A stretch of 64,000 nucleotides of DNA from Roseivivax sediminis (lineage in GTDB: Bacteria > Pseudomonadota > Alphaproteobacteria > Rhodobacterales > Rhodobacteraceae). How positions within the stretch are numbered: the first letter of the stretch is position 1; every line of letters starts with the position of its first letter. The stretch spans positions 1-64,000 of the forward strand of contig NZ_FOMS01000011.1 in the NCBI RefSeq assembly GCF_900112685.1. Reading direction: 5' to 3'. The notes under the pieces are model-generated. The model was given only the letters and a program-made list of their open reading frames with translations. It had not been told where the DNA came from and searched no databases. Shown piece after piece: positions 37,552 to 46,313 of the stretch. The translations under genes and the position numbers were made by a program.

Positions 37552-39357
37552 ATGGCAACTGAGACCAATGCCGTACCGGAGCTCAACGTGGCACGGTTGA
37601 ATGAGAATTTGGCTAAGGTCGAGGAACTGTCGCAGCGTCTCATCAACGCCATGACGCAGAAAAAGACGGTGAATCCCGCGCTTTCCGGCCCCAGTCAGGA
37701 TCTCTATGCCAAGGCGGTTACCGCCTACTGGCAGGAATGGCTTCACAATCCGGCAAAGGTAATGGAGCATCAGATCGAATTCTGGGGCCAGTCGGTCACC
37801 CATTACCTGGAGGCCCAGCAGGCGCTGGCATCCGGCCGGCTTCGGGCGCCAGACGATCCCGGCCCTTCCGACAAGCGGTTCTCCAATCCTCTGTGGGACA
37901 CGCATCCCTATTTCAACTTCATAAAGCAGCAATACCTGATCAACAGCCGCGCAATCGAACAGGCGGTCGCCGACATCGAGGATATGGAGCCGACCGAGAA
38001 GCGGCGCCTGAAATACTTCGCACGGCAGATCGTCGACATGATGGCGCCCACCAATTTCCTCGCCACCAATCCCGAGGCACTGGAAAAGGCGGTGGAGACC
38101 GAGGGCGAGAGCCTCGTGCGCGGCATGGAAAACCTGATCGCCGATCTGGAGGCGAACGACGGCGAGCTTGTGGTGCGCCTCGCTGACGAGAGCGCGTTCG
38201 AGATCGGGGGGAACATCGCCACGGCGGACGGAGAGGTGATCTTCCGCAACCGCATGATGGAGGTGATCCAGTACAGCCCCACAACCGAGAAGGTGAAGGA
38301 GACGCCTATCGTCCTCTTCCCGCCCTGGATCAACAAGTTCTACATCCTCGACCTGAAGGAGAAGAACAGCTTCATCCGCTGGGTGGTCGATCAGGGCTAC
38401 ACGCTGTTCGTGGTCAGCTGGGTGAACCCGGACGAAAGCTACCGCGACGTGTCGCTCGACGATTACGTCGAAGAGGGATTCCTGACCGCCATCGAGACGG
38501 TGAAATCGGTCACCGGGCAGGACCGGATCAATGCCATCGGCTACTGTATCGCGGGCACGACGCTGTCGCTGACCCTGTCGCTGCTGAAGCAGCGCGGCGA
38601 CAAGTCGATCAAGTCGGCGACCTTCTTCACCGCGCTCACCGATTTTTCCGACCAGGGGGAGTTCACCCCCTTCCTGCAGGACGATTTCGTCGACGGGATC
38701 GAGGCGGAGGCAGAGCGCGAGGGCGTGCTGCGGTCATTCATCATGGCGCGCACTTTTTCCTTCCTGCGCTCCAACGACCTGATCTACGGCCCTGCGATCA
38801 AGTCCTATATGATGGGCGAGACGCCGCCGGCCTTCGACCTTCTCTACTGGAACGGGGACGGGGCGAACCTGCCGGCGCGCATGGTGGTGCAGTACCTGCG
38901 CGACCTATGCCAGAAGAACGCCTTCTGCGAGGACGGTATGGAAATTCTCGGCGAGCGGGTGCACGTCGAGGACGTGGACGTGCCGCTGTGCGCCATCGCC
39001 TGCGAGACCGATCACATCGCCGCCTGGAAGGACTGTTATCGCGGCATGTCGCTGACCGGGTCGCGCCAACGCACTTTCATCGTCTCGGAATCCGGGCACA
39101 TCGCCGGCATCGTCAATCCGCCGTCGAAGAAGAAGTACGGCCATTACATCAACGACGACCTTACCGGCACCGCCGATGAGTGGTTCGAGGGCGCGAGCTA
39201 CCACGAAGGCTCGTGGTGGCCCGTCTGGGAAAGCTGGATCGCCAAGCGTTCGGGCAAGTGGGTGGAGGCGCGCACGCCGGGGGATTCGCGGCATCCGCCC
39301 ATAGAGCCGGCACCGGGGTCCTACGTGAAAGTGAAGGCGCGTCAGTCCGAACAATAG
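37552..39357 (+). CDS. phaC: Class I polyhydroxyalkanoate synthase
   Basis: A 601-residue PHA synthase polymerising (R)-3-hydroxyacyl-CoA on the granule surface. The N-terminal domain (to about 200) is followed by the alpha/beta-hydrolase catalytic domain. The nucleophile Cys is near residue 332 in NAIGYCIAGTTLSLTLSLLK, the catalytic Asp is in CETDHIAAWKDCYRG, and the His is in FIVSESGHIAGIVNPPSKKK. The ATG at 37552 has a well-spaced AGGGGGGAA; an ATG three codons upstream (37543) sits too close to it. phaP1, phaP2 and phaR follow in order. Confidence 0.95.
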   Translation: MATETNAVPELNVARLNENLAKVEELSQRLINAMTQKKTVNPALSGPSQDLYAKAVTAYWQEWLHNPAKVMEHQIEFWGQSVTHYLEAQQALASGRLRAPDDPGPSDKRFSNPLWDTHPYFNFIKQQYLINSRAIEQAVADIEDMEPTEKRRLKYFARQIVDMMAPTNFLATNPEALEKAVETEGESLVRGMENLIADLEANDGELVVRLADESAFEIGGNIATADGEVIFRNRMMEVIQYSPTTEKVKETPIVLFPPWINKFYILDLKEKNSFIRWVVDQGYTLFVVSWVNPDESYRDVSLDDYVEEGFLTAIETVKSVTGQDRINAIGYCIAGTTLSLTLSLLKQRGDKSIKSATFFTALTDFSDQGEFTPFLQDDFVDGIEAEAEREGVLRSFIMARTFSFLRSNDLIYGPAIKSYMMGETPPAFDLLYWNGDGANLPARMVVQYLRDLCQKNAFCEDGMEILGERVHVEDVDVPLCAIACETDHIAAWKDCYRGMSLTGSRQRTFIVSESGHIAGIVNPPSKKKYGHYINDDLTGTADEWFEGASYHEGSWWPVWESWIAKRSGKWVEARTPGDSRHPPIEPAPGSYVKVKARQSEQ

Positions 39358-39372
39358 CTTAGTGGATTCTTG

Positions 39373-39383
39373 CTGCGGCGCAG
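39373..39383. promoter_or_regulatory. PhaR operator before phaP1
   Basis: CTGCGGCGCAG is an exact CTGC-N3-GCAG, the PhaR-binding pattern reported for Paracoccus. It sits in the phaC-phaP1 gap, with a near copy (CTGCGGTGCGG) at 39400-39410. Confidence 0.7.
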
Positions 39384-39485
39384 CGAAAATCCTTGAAATG
39401 CTGCGGTGCGGCGTCCATATTTCGAGCAGCAACGGAAGACCGGCGGGGGTGGCCCGCTGTCCGATGCAAGCGAGAGGGAATTGAG

Positions 39486-39941
39486 ATGGCTGCAAAGACC
39501 CAGGACTTCACGACCATGATGAAGGACATGATGGGCGCGTTCCCGGTGGACACCGCCGCGATGGAAGACGCGTTCAAGACCACCGCCACGCTGAACGAGA
39601 AGCTTTCGGGCGTCGCGCTCGAAGCGGCCGAAAAGTCGACCGAGATCTCGTCCAAGTGGACCAAGGACACGCTCACCAGGCTCAGCGAAATGTCCAAGGC
39701 GAAGTCGGAGCCCGCCGACTACGCGAAGGCGATGACCGAGTTTGCTTCGGCCCAGGCCGAGATGACGGCAGAGCACATGGCCGCCTTCGCCGAGGTCGCC
39801 AAGAAGGTCCAGATGGACACAGTGGAGCTTATGATGGCAGCCGGCAAGGACATGTCCGAGGATGCGTCCGCCGCCATGAAGAAGGCGACTCAGGACATGA
39901 CCGCGAACGCCAAGAAGGCGACCACCGCGGCCGCGAAGTAA
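39486..39941 (+). CDS. phaP: Phasin family protein 1
   Basis: A 151-residue helical, Ala/Lys/Glu-rich granule-coating protein. It starts MAAKTQDFTTMMKDMMGAFP and has the phasin_2-type middle (TLTRLSEMSKAKSEPADYAK then AEMTAEHMAAFAEVAKKVQM). The C-terminus is an Ala/Lys-rich tail (KKATQDMTANAKKATTAAAK), resembling granule- or DNA-associating phasin ends. It has its own PhaR operator and terminator. The next gene is a clear paralog (shared KTQDF start, LNEKL, ADYA and AEVAK/AEIAK segments). Confidence 0.9.
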   Translation: MAAKTQDFTTMMKDMMGAFPVDTAAMEDAFKTTATLNEKLSGVALEAAEKSTEISSKWTKDTLTRLSEMSKAKSEPADYAKAMTEFASAQAEMTAEHMAAFAEVAKKVQMDTVELMMAAGKDMSEDASAAMKKATQDMTANAKKATTAAAK

Positions 39942-39991
39942 TCGCGATCGGATACGCGCCGCTCTCCTCCCAAATCGCGGTGCGCATGTCT

Positions 39992-40018
39992 GGCGGGTTC
40001 TCCGGAGCCCGCCTTTTT
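39992..40018 (+). terminator. Intrinsic terminator after phaP1
   Basis: GGCGGGTTC (39992-40000) pairs with GAGCCCGCC (40005-40013) around a TCCG loop, with one G-U pair, directly followed by TTTTT. Confidence 0.85.
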
Positions 40019-40123
40019 CGTGTCCGGTCGTCCCCTGATCGCGCCTTCGCGCCCGCAGCATTTTTCTCCAAAAGCGTCGGGAGTGCAGGGTAAAAGCATG
40101 ATTTATTTGAGAAAAAATTTATG

Positions 40124-40134
40124 CTGCAGCGCAG
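40124..40134. promoter_or_regulatory. PhaR operator before phaP2
   Basis: CTGCAGCGCAG is an exact CTGC-N3-GCAG. The local context (TGCTGC.GCGCAGC.AAAAT..CTTGAAA) is shared with the phaP1 operator, so the promoter region was duplicated along with the gene. Confidence 0.7.
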
Positions 40135-40240
40135 CAAAAATGTCTTGAAACGACGCGCGACCCGGTCCATATCTTTGCCATGACGCGGGGGCACGAAAGA
40201 CGCTCCCAACGGAACTCAGGACCGACCAGGAGAGCCCACC

Positions 40241-40699
40241 ATGACCAAGCAAACCCAAGATTTCGAAGCCATGCTCCGCAATGCAATGGACGCCTTTCCC
40301 GTGAAGGGCGACGCGTTCGAAGCCGGCTTCAAGCGCAGCGCAGAGCTGAACGAGAAGCTCACGCAGATCGCAGTCGACGCCGCCGGCCGCAGCACCGAGC
40401 TGTCCTCCGAGTGGACCAAGGACACGCTGGCCCGGGTCACCGACCTGACGCGCGCCAAGCAGGATCCGGCTGATTACGCCCAGAGCTTCGCAGACTTCGG
40501 CGCCAAGCAGGCCGAAGCCACCATGGAGCGCATGACCGCCTTCGCGGAAATCGCCAAGGCGACGCAGATGGCCACCATCGAAGCGCTGATGGAAGCCGGC
40601 AAGTCCTCGACCGAGGCCGCTTCGAAGAATGCGACGGCCGCGGCCAAGAAGACCGCATCCACCGCGAAATCCGCGGCGTCCAACGCAAGCGCCAGCTAA
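40241..40699 (+). CDS. phaP2: Phasin family protein 2
   Basis: A 152-residue phasin paralog of the preceding gene. It begins MTKQTQDFEAMLRNAMDAFP, with SAELNEKLTQIAVDAAGRST and DPADYAQSFADFGAKQAEAT in the helical core, and ends in an Ala/Lys/Ser tail (AAAKKTASTAKSAASNASAS). It has a ribosome site (CAGGAGAGCCCACC), its own PhaR operator and a strong terminator, so it is an independent unit under PhaR control. Confidence 0.9.
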   Translation: MTKQTQDFEAMLRNAMDAFPVKGDAFEAGFKRSAELNEKLTQIAVDAAGRSTELSSEWTKDTLARVTDLTRAKQDPADYAQSFADFGAKQAEATMERMTAFAEIAKATQMATIEALMEAGKSSTEAASKNATAAAKKTASTAKSAASNASAS

Positions 40700-40741
40700 G
40701 GTAGCCGCGGCGACTGCCCCGCAGCGTTGAGAACTGCCTCC

Positions 40742-40771
40742 AAACCGCGCCCGCACCCGGGCGCGGTTTTT
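40742..40771 (+). terminator. Intrinsic terminator after phaP2
   Basis: AAACCGCGCCCG (40742-40753) and CGGGCGCGGTTT (40758-40769) form a perfect 12-bp stem with a 4-base loop, running into TTTTT. Confidence 0.92.
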
Positions 40772-40941
40772 CACATCCGGGCGCGCGACTCGGCGTCGTG
40801 GACGGCGGTCATGCCGCGGCTGCGAAATCCGCGACGAGGGAAAATCCGTTCCGCCACCGCAGGCTGCATCACAACGCTTGCCCCCGGCGCGGCCCTGCGC
40901 CTAGACTTTTCTGCACCTGCTCTGGTCCGGAGGAACCTGCC

Positions 40942-41490
40942 TTGCCCGACGCCGACAAGCCGCTGCTGATCAAGCGCTACGCCAGCCGTCGTCTCTACAA
41001 CACGGAGACGAGCGACTACGTCACGCTCGAGGATATCGCCGGCTTCATCCGCGACGGCCGCGAGGTGAAGATCGTCGACCTGAAGTCCGGGGACGACCTG
41101 ACCCGGCAATACCTGCTGCAGATCGTCGCCGAACACGAGAGCCGTGGCGAAAGCGTTCTGCCGATCAACGTGCTCACCGATCTCGTGCGCAGCTACACCA
41201 CTCAGGCGACGTCCATGGTCCCGCAATTTCTTGCCGCTTCGTTCGACGCCTTCCGCTCCAGCCAGGAAAAATGGGTGGAGAACATGAATCAGATGAACCC
41301 TATGACGAAGATGCCGGGGTTCGAGGCGGTTCAGGCGCAGCAAGAGGCCTTCCTGAAGGCGATGACCGGCAACACCCCGGGATGGCCGAGCGGGCCCGCC
41401 CCGGAAGGGGAGGAGAAAGAAGAGGATCTCGAATCCATCAAGAAACAGCTGGCAGAGCTGCAGGAAAAGCTGTCCAAGATGAACAAGTAA
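40942..41490 (+). CDS. phaR: PHA synthesis repressor PhaR
   Basis: A 182-residue regulator that binds phasin and PHA operators and is released by PHA granules. The N-terminal PHB_acc_N domain is complete (IKRYASRRLYNTETSDYVTL, EDIAGFIRDGREVKIVDLKS, DDLTRQYLLQIVAEHESRGE). The middle and C-terminal parts are helical and end in a Lys/Glu-rich coiled coil (SIKKQLAELQEKLSKMNK). The start is a TTG at 40942: GGAGG lies 8 bases upstream and the conserved domain begins four residues later, whereas no ATG fits. Confidence 0.93.
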   Translation: MPDADKPLLIKRYASRRLYNTETSDYVTLEDIAGFIRDGREVKIVDLKSGDDLTRQYLLQIVAEHESRGESVLPINVLTDLVRSYTTQATSMVPQFLAASFDAFRSSQEKWVENMNQMNPMTKMPGFEAVQAQQEAFLKAMTGNTPGWPSGPAPEGEEKEEDLESIKKQLAELQEKLSKMNK

Positions 41491-41532
41491 GGCCGGCGGC
41501 GGGGCCCTATCGGGCCGCCGCCCCGCCGCGCT

Positions 41533-42723
41533 TCAGGTGCCGTAGGCGCGCGCCGGCCGCATGACGTGCTCGGCCGCGGCGACCAGCACACCGGCCACCG
41601 CCTCGCACTCCGCCGGCGTCAGCCGGGCCGGCAGCCGCGTGTCGCAGGCGCGCTGCAGCATCGCCCGGGTCTTCGGAAGCTCCGGCAGATCCTCGATGAA
41701 GGTCCAGTTCCAGAACGCGCGCGCATTGTCCTCGCTCAGCCCGAAGACCTGCACCTTGACGCCCGCGGCCTCGGCGGCGGCGGCGAAGGCCCGCACGTCG
41801 TCGTCACTCATGCCGCTGAGGTTGAATTGCAGCGAATCCGGCGCCCGCTCCTCCGGCCCGAGCTTCTCGGGCACCGAGATCCAGGGCGAGGTGTTGAGCT
41901 GTGCCGCCACCAGGTCGTGGTTGCGCCGGCCCTTGGCGACACGCGTCTGGATCAGGGGGATCTGCGGCCGGATGATCGCCGCCGACAGGTTCGACAGCCG
42001 CGTGTTGTAGAGCGGCAGCCTGTTCTGCCAGCGGGCGAAGGACTGGTGCAGCACCGGATGCTTCTTCCAGTTGTGTTCGTAGGCGCCCGACATGATGACG
42101 GCGCGCGCCATGATGTCGGGATCGTCCGACACCAGCAGCCCGCCCTCGCCGGCATTGACCAGCTTGTAGGACTGGAAGCTGAAACAGCCGATCTTGCCGA
42201 TCGTGCCGATGTTGCGGCCGTGCCAGGTGGTCCCCAGCGAATGCGCCGCGTCCTCGACCACCGGCACGCCGCGCGCCTCGCTCAGCGCCATGATCCGGTC
42301 CATGTCCGAGGTATGCCCGCGCATGTGGCTGATCATCACCGCGTCGACATCCGGCAGCTTGGCCTCGAAATCCCGCATGTCGATCCGATAGTCGGTGCCG
42401 ACCTCGCACAGCACCGGGATGCACTCGGCGTGCAGGACCGAGGACGGCACCGCCGCGAAGGTGAAGGCCGGGATCAGCACCCTTGCGTCGCGCGGCAACC
42501 CCAGCGCCTTCAGCGACAGGAACAGCGCGGCCGAACAGCTCGACACCGCCAGCGCGTATTTCGCGCCCAGATGCGCCGCGAATTCCTCTTCGAGGACGGC
42601 GACCGGGCTCGCCTCGGGCGCGGTGTAGCGAAACAGGTCCCCCGACCGAAGCAGACGGTCGATCTCGTCACGCGCCTCCGCCGGGATCGGCTCCGCGTCG
42701 TGCATGTCGGGGATCTGGGTCAT
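41533..42723 (-). CDS. DegT/DnrJ/EryC1/StrS-family PLP aminotransferase
   Basis: A 396-residue fold-type I aminotransferase of the sugar-aminotransferase family. It has VSSCSAALFLSLKALGLPRD near residue 60, VPVVEDAAHSLGTTWHGRNI near residue 150, and the internal-aldimine Lys in CFSFQSYKLVNAGEGGLLVS near residue 185. Family members aminate keto-sugars or related ketones. No sugar nucleotide or polysaccharide genes flank it, so its substrate is open. It precedes (5' to 3' on the plus map) the amine cluster but is separated from it by a 102-base gap and may not belong to it. Confidence 0.82.
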   Translation of the reverse strand: MTQIPDMHDAEPIPAEARDEIDRLLRSGDLFRYTAPEASPVAVLEEEFAAHLGAKYALAVSSCSAALFLSLKALGLPRDARVLIPAFTFAAVPSSVLHAECIPVLCEVGTDYRIDMRDFEAKLPDVDAVMISHMRGHTSDMDRIMALSEARGVPVVEDAAHSLGTTWHGRNIGTIGKIGCFSFQSYKLVNAGEGGLLVSDDPDIMARAVIMSGAYEHNWKKHPVLHQSFARWQNRLPLYNTRLSNLSAAIIRPQIPLIQTRVAKGRRNHDLVAAQLNTSPWISVPEKLGPEERAPDSLQFNLSGMSDDDVRAFAAAAEAAGVKVQVFGLSEDNARAFWNWTFIEDLPELPKTRAMLQRACDTRLPARLTPAECEAVAGVLVAAAEHVMRPARAYGT

Positions 42724-42825
42724 GGTACCGTCCTTCGTCTACCCTTCAATTGTCATATGCCGGGAAGGCACTGTCCGCCAAGCGATATCGGGCGGGGCGC
42801 GCACGTGCCGCAGAGGGGCGTGGCG

Positions 42826-44130
42826 CTACAGCCCCAGCCGGTCGCGCAGCGCGTACCACGACATCGCGAGCGCCAGGAGCGGCGAGCGCAGGCCAGCGCC
42901 GCCGGGGAAGGTCCGCGCCGGCACCGCCGACAGCGTGTCGAAGCCTGAAGCCTCCCCGCGCACCGCATCCGCCATCAATTTGCCGGCATGGATCGCGGTG
43001 CCGAGCCCGTGACCCGAATAGCCCGAGGCCGACAGCACCCCCGGCGCCGGCCGCGCGAGATAGGGCATCCGGGTCATGGTGATCCCCAGCGTGCCCCCCC
43101 AGGCATAGTCGAGCCGCACGTCCCTCAGCGACGGGAACACCTTCAGCATCGGTTTCGACACGGTCGCCCGGATGTCGCGCGGAAAGCGGTAGCCGTAGCT
43201 CTCGCCGCCCCCGAACAGCAGCCGGCCATCGGCGCTGAGGCGGAAATAGTTCACCACGAAGCGCGCGTCGGCCACGGCGATGTCGCGCGTCAGCACCTCC
43301 GCCGTGCGCGCGCCCAGCGGCTCCGTCGCGACGATGAAGTTGTTGATCGGCATGACCCGGGCCGCGACCCCCGGCTCCAGCCCGCCGAGATAGCCGTTGG
43401 CGGCGAGGATCACCTGATCGGCGCGCACCGCGCCGCCATCCGTCTCCACCCGCGCCGTCGTGCCGGGCAGGACCTTCCGCACATGGCTGCCCTCGTGGAT
43501 CCGCACGCCCGCCCGCTCGGCCGCGCGCGCCAGCCCGAGTGCCAGCCGCAATGGGTGCAGGTGCCCCGCATCCATGTCGACGATCCCGCCGGCATAATCC
43601 GGCGAAGGACAGATCGCCCGCCAGCTCTCGCGCCCATGCGTCTCGATCGCGTGGTAATCGTAGCGCTCCGCCAGGTGCCGCGCATAGGCGTGCAGATCCG
43701 CGACGTCGCCGTCCGACGACGCGGTCCAGGCCACGCCGGGGCGCAGATCGCAGTCGATCCCGTGCAGCGCGATCAGGTCCTTGACCAGCCGCTTGGCATC
43801 CTCGGCCAGATCCCACAGCACCCGCGCCGGCGCCGTCCCGACCATCTTCTCCAGCTTCACCTGGTCCGCCCGCTGCCCCGACCCGAGTTGCCCGCCATTG
43901 CGCCCGGACGCGCCGAAGCCCACCCGTTGCGCCTCCAGTAGCACCACGTCGAGGCCCGCTTCCGCAAGGTGCAGCGCGGCCGAAAGCCCGGTATAGCCTG
44001 CCCCGACCACGCAGACATCCGCCCGCGTCTCGCCCGCGAGCGCCGGCAACCGTGCCAGCGGCTCCGCCGTCGCCGCGTACCAGCTCTCGGGATATTCCCC
44101 ATGACGATCATTGGCATAGAGCAGGTCCAT
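42826..44130 (-). CDS. FAD-dependent amine oxidoreductase (PuuB-like)
   Basis: A 434-residue DAO-type flavoenzyme. The N-terminal dinucleotide fold is ADVCVVGAGYTGLSAALHLA (about residues 36-55), followed by VGFGASGRNGGQLGSGQR, the typical GASGRNGGQ motif of gamma-glutamylputrescine oxidase and related enzymes. The C-terminal FAD contact is YSGHGLGTAIHAGKLMADAV. The expected reaction is oxidation of a gamma-glutamylated amine to an aldehyde with H2O2 or electron release. It is the last gene of the cluster. PuuB identity is by similarity and context. Confidence 0.78.
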   Translation of the reverse strand: MDLLYANDRHGEYPESWYAATAEPLARLPALAGETRADVCVVGAGYTGLSAALHLAEAGLDVVLLEAQRVGFGASGRNGGQLGSGQRADQVKLEKMVGTAPARVLWDLAEDAKRLVKDLIALHGIDCDLRPGVAWTASSDGDVADLHAYARHLAERYDYHAIETHGRESWRAICPSPDYAGGIVDMDAGHLHPLRLALGLARAAERAGVRIHEGSHVRKVLPGTTARVETDGGAVRADQVILAANGYLGGLEPGVAARVMPINNFIVATEPLGARTAEVLTRDIAVADARFVVNYFRLSADGRLLFGGGESYGYRFPRDIRATVSKPMLKVFPSLRDVRLDYAWGGTLGITMTRMPYLARPAPGVLSASGYSGHGLGTAIHAGKLMADAVRGEASGFDTLSAVPARTFPGGAGLRSPLLALAMSWYALRDRLGL

Positions 44131-44145
44131 GCGCCGCGCCCCTCT

Positions 44146-44206
44146 CTTCTTCTCGTCGAAAATACTCCGGGGAGCGCGAGGGGCCGGCCCCTCGCTCCCG
44201 CCCGGT
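44146..44206. repeat. Dispersed hairpin repeat, copy A4
   Basis: CTTCTTCTCGTCGAAAATAC is followed by TCCGGGGAGCGCGAGGGGCC and GGCCCCTCGCTCC. This is a core plus hairpin copy between the oxidoreductase and the first glutamine-synthetase-like gene, inside a probable operon. Confidence 0.8.
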
Positions 44207-44215
44207 GCCGCACGC

Positions 44216-45577
44216 TCAGACGTTGAGCAGCAGGTGCTCGCGCTCCCACGGGCTGATCACCTGCAGGAACTCCTCGTACTCCGCTCGCTTCACGATGGAA
44301 TAGACCCGGGCGAATTCCGGCCCGAGGATCTCGTGCAGCGCACTCGCCCCGTCGAAGAGGTCGAGCGCCTGGCCGAGTACGCGCGGGATGTCCCCCTCGC
44401 CCTCGTAGGCATCGCCCTTGAACTGCTTGGAGGGCCAGCGCTCCTCCATCAGCCCGAGGTAGCCGCAGGCGAGCGACGCGGCGATCCCCAGGTACGGGTT
44501 GCAGTCCATGCCGGCGAGCCGGTTCTCGATCCGGCGGCTCTCGGGTCCCGACAGCGGGATGCGGATGCCCGTCGTGCGGTTGTCGCGCGCCCATTCGAGA
44601 TTGATGGGCGCAGCGTGGTCGCGCACGTAGCGGCGGTAGGAATTGACGTAGGGCGCCAGCACCGCGATCGCCGAGGGCAGATGCGTCTGCATCCCGCCGA
44701 TAAAGTGGAAGAAGGCGTCCGTCTCCCCGCCCTGCGGCCCCGAGAAGATCGACTTGCCCGACTCCAGATCGTTCACCGAATGGTGGATGTGCATGGCCGA
44801 GCCGGGTTCCTCGGCGATCGGCTTGGCCATGAAGGTGGCGAAGCAGTCGTGCCGCAAAGCCGCCTCGCGGATCAGCCGCTTGAAGAAGAACACCTCGTCG
44901 GCGAGCCGCACCGGGTCGCCGTGGCGCAGGTTGATCTCGAGCTGGCCGGCGCCGCCCTCCTGGGTGATGCCGTCGATCTCGAAGCCTTGCGCTTCGGCGA
45001 AATCGTAGATGTCGTCGATCACCGGGCCGAACTCGTCCACGGCGGTCATCGAATAGGCCTGCCGCGCCGCCGCGGGGCGGCCCGAGCGGCCCATCATCGG
45101 CGCGATGTCCTTGGCCGGGTCGACGTTGCGGGCGACAAGATAGAATTCCATCTCCGGCGCCACGACCGGCTGCCAGCCCTGTTTCTTGAACAGGTCGACC
45201 ACCCGGCGCAGCACGTTTCGCGGCGCGCATTCCACCGGCCGGCCCTTGCGGTCGAAGGCATCGTGGATCACCTGCAGCGTCCAGTCGCCGGTCCAGGGCG
45301 CGGCCGAGGCGGTGGCCATGTCCGGGTAGAGGATCATGTCGCGCTCGATGAAGCCCTCGTCCTCGTCGGCGGCCTCTCCCCAGTCGCCGGTGATGGTCTG
45401 GTAGAAGATCGAATCCGGCAGGTGGAAATATTTCTGCCGGGCGAATTTCGATGCCGGCACCGCCTTGCCGCGGGCGATGCCCGGCAGGTCGGCGATGATG
45501 CACTCCACCTCGTCGAGCCGGCGGCCCTCGAGGTAGTCTTGCGCGGCCTGCGGCAGGGTTGCGATCCACTCGTTCAT
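44216..45577 (-). CDS. Glutamine-synthetase-family gamma-glutamyl-amine ligase (PuuA-like), copy 1
   Basis: A 453-residue GS-fold enzyme. Metal-site and ATP-site segments are VAPEMEFYLVARNVD, GGAGQLEINLRHGDPVRLAD, MAKPIAEEPGSAMHIHHSVN and RDNRTTGIRIPLSGPESRRI followed by ENRLAGMDCNPYL. It lacks the adenylylation-type Tyr region of housekeeping GlnA and most resembles PuuA, which couples glutamate to putrescine using ATP. The amine here is unknown. Its ATG overlaps the stop of the glutamine amidotransferase gene (ATGA), so the two are translationally coupled. Confidence 0.85.
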   Translation of the reverse strand: MNEWIATLPQAAQDYLEGRRLDEVECIIADLPGIARGKAVPASKFARQKYFHLPDSIFYQTITGDWGEAADEDEGFIERDMILYPDMATASAAPWTGDWTLQVIHDAFDRKGRPVECAPRNVLRRVVDLFKKQGWQPVVAPEMEFYLVARNVDPAKDIAPMMGRSGRPAAARQAYSMTAVDEFGPVIDDIYDFAEAQGFEIDGITQEGGAGQLEINLRHGDPVRLADEVFFFKRLIREAALRHDCFATFMAKPIAEEPGSAMHIHHSVNDLESGKSIFSGPQGGETDAFFHFIGGMQTHLPSAIAVLAPYVNSYRRYVRDHAAPINLEWARDNRTTGIRIPLSGPESRRIENRLAGMDCNPYLGIAASLACGYLGLMEERWPSKQFKGDAYEGEGDIPRVLGQALDLFDGASALHEILGPEFARVYSIVKRAEYEEFLQVISPWEREHLLLNV

Positions 45578-46257
45578 GTCAGCCGCCGTGTGCGAAAGAA
45601 GCGCTCGAACTGGTCGATGACCGACAAGCGGTCGCTGGGCGCGCCGAGCTTGGCGCGCGCGCCTTCGAGAAGCGCGTCGGGTACGATCCCCGGCCCGCGC
45701 TCGTCGATCAGCGCCTGGGTGAAGGCGTCGTCGAACTCCGGGTGGGCCTGCACCGTGTAGATGCTGTCGCCGTAGAGCAGCGCGGCATTCTCGCAGAACG
45801 GGTTCGTCGCGACGAGCTGCGCGCCCTCGGGCCGCGCGACGACCTGGTCCTGGTGCCAGGCGTTGATCGTCTTCGGCCCGTCGCCGAACTCGTAGGTATG
45901 CGCACCGACGGCCCAGCCACCGGGGTATTTCTCGACCGTGCCGCCGAGGGCCTGCGCGATGATCTGGTGGCCGAAGCACACCCCGACGAGCGGGCGGTCG
46001 CTGGCGTGGATGTCACGGATGAGTTCTTCGAGCGGCGGGATCCACGCGTGATCCTCGTAGGCGCCGTGCCGCGAGCCGGTGATGAGCCAGCCGTCGGCAG
46101 CCTCGGGGCCCGGAGGGAACTCGTTCTCGACCACGCTCCAGGCTTCGGTGTCGAAGCCGCGGGAGGTAAGCAGGGCGCCGAACATGTCCGAATATTGGCC
46201 CCACCGCGCGGAGAGGCTGTCGGGCACGAGCCCGGTCTGCAGGATTCCGATTTTCAT
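45574..46257 (-). CDS. Class I glutamine amidotransferase-like hydrolase
   Basis: A 227-residue single-domain class I amidotransferase. Nucleophile Cys94 lies in LVGVCFGHQIIAQALGG and the catalytic His in TVQAHPEFDDAFTQALI. In a gamma-glutamylation pathway such a protein can remove the gamma-glutamyl group at the end, as PuuD does, but its sequence type (GMP-synthase-like, VCFGHQ) differs from the Puu PuuD family, so this is context-based. It overlaps the downstream ligase by four bases. A 28-bp palindrome separates it from the second ligase gene. Confidence 0.75.
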   Translation of the reverse strand: MKIGILQTGLVPDSLSARWGQYSDMFGALLTSRGFDTEAWSVVENEFPPGPEAADGWLITGSRHGAYEDHAWIPPLEELIRDIHASDRPLVGVCFGHQIIAQALGGTVEKYPGGWAVGAHTYEFGDGPKTINAWHQDQVVARPEGAQLVATNPFCENAALLYGDSIYTVQAHPEFDDAFTQALIDERGPGIVPDALLEGARAKLGAPSDRLSVIDQFERFFRTRRLT

Positions 46258-46313
46258 GGATCACCGCGTTTGCGTTTCGCGCGTACCGTAGTCGTGTGCG
46301 GGCGCAGGGGCAA

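Noticed and set aside
45574-46257. Naming the amidotransferase puuD
   Set aside because: The VCFGHQ active-site type is that of GMP-synthase-like amidotransferases and differs from the PuuD family. Only the context suggests a similar step.
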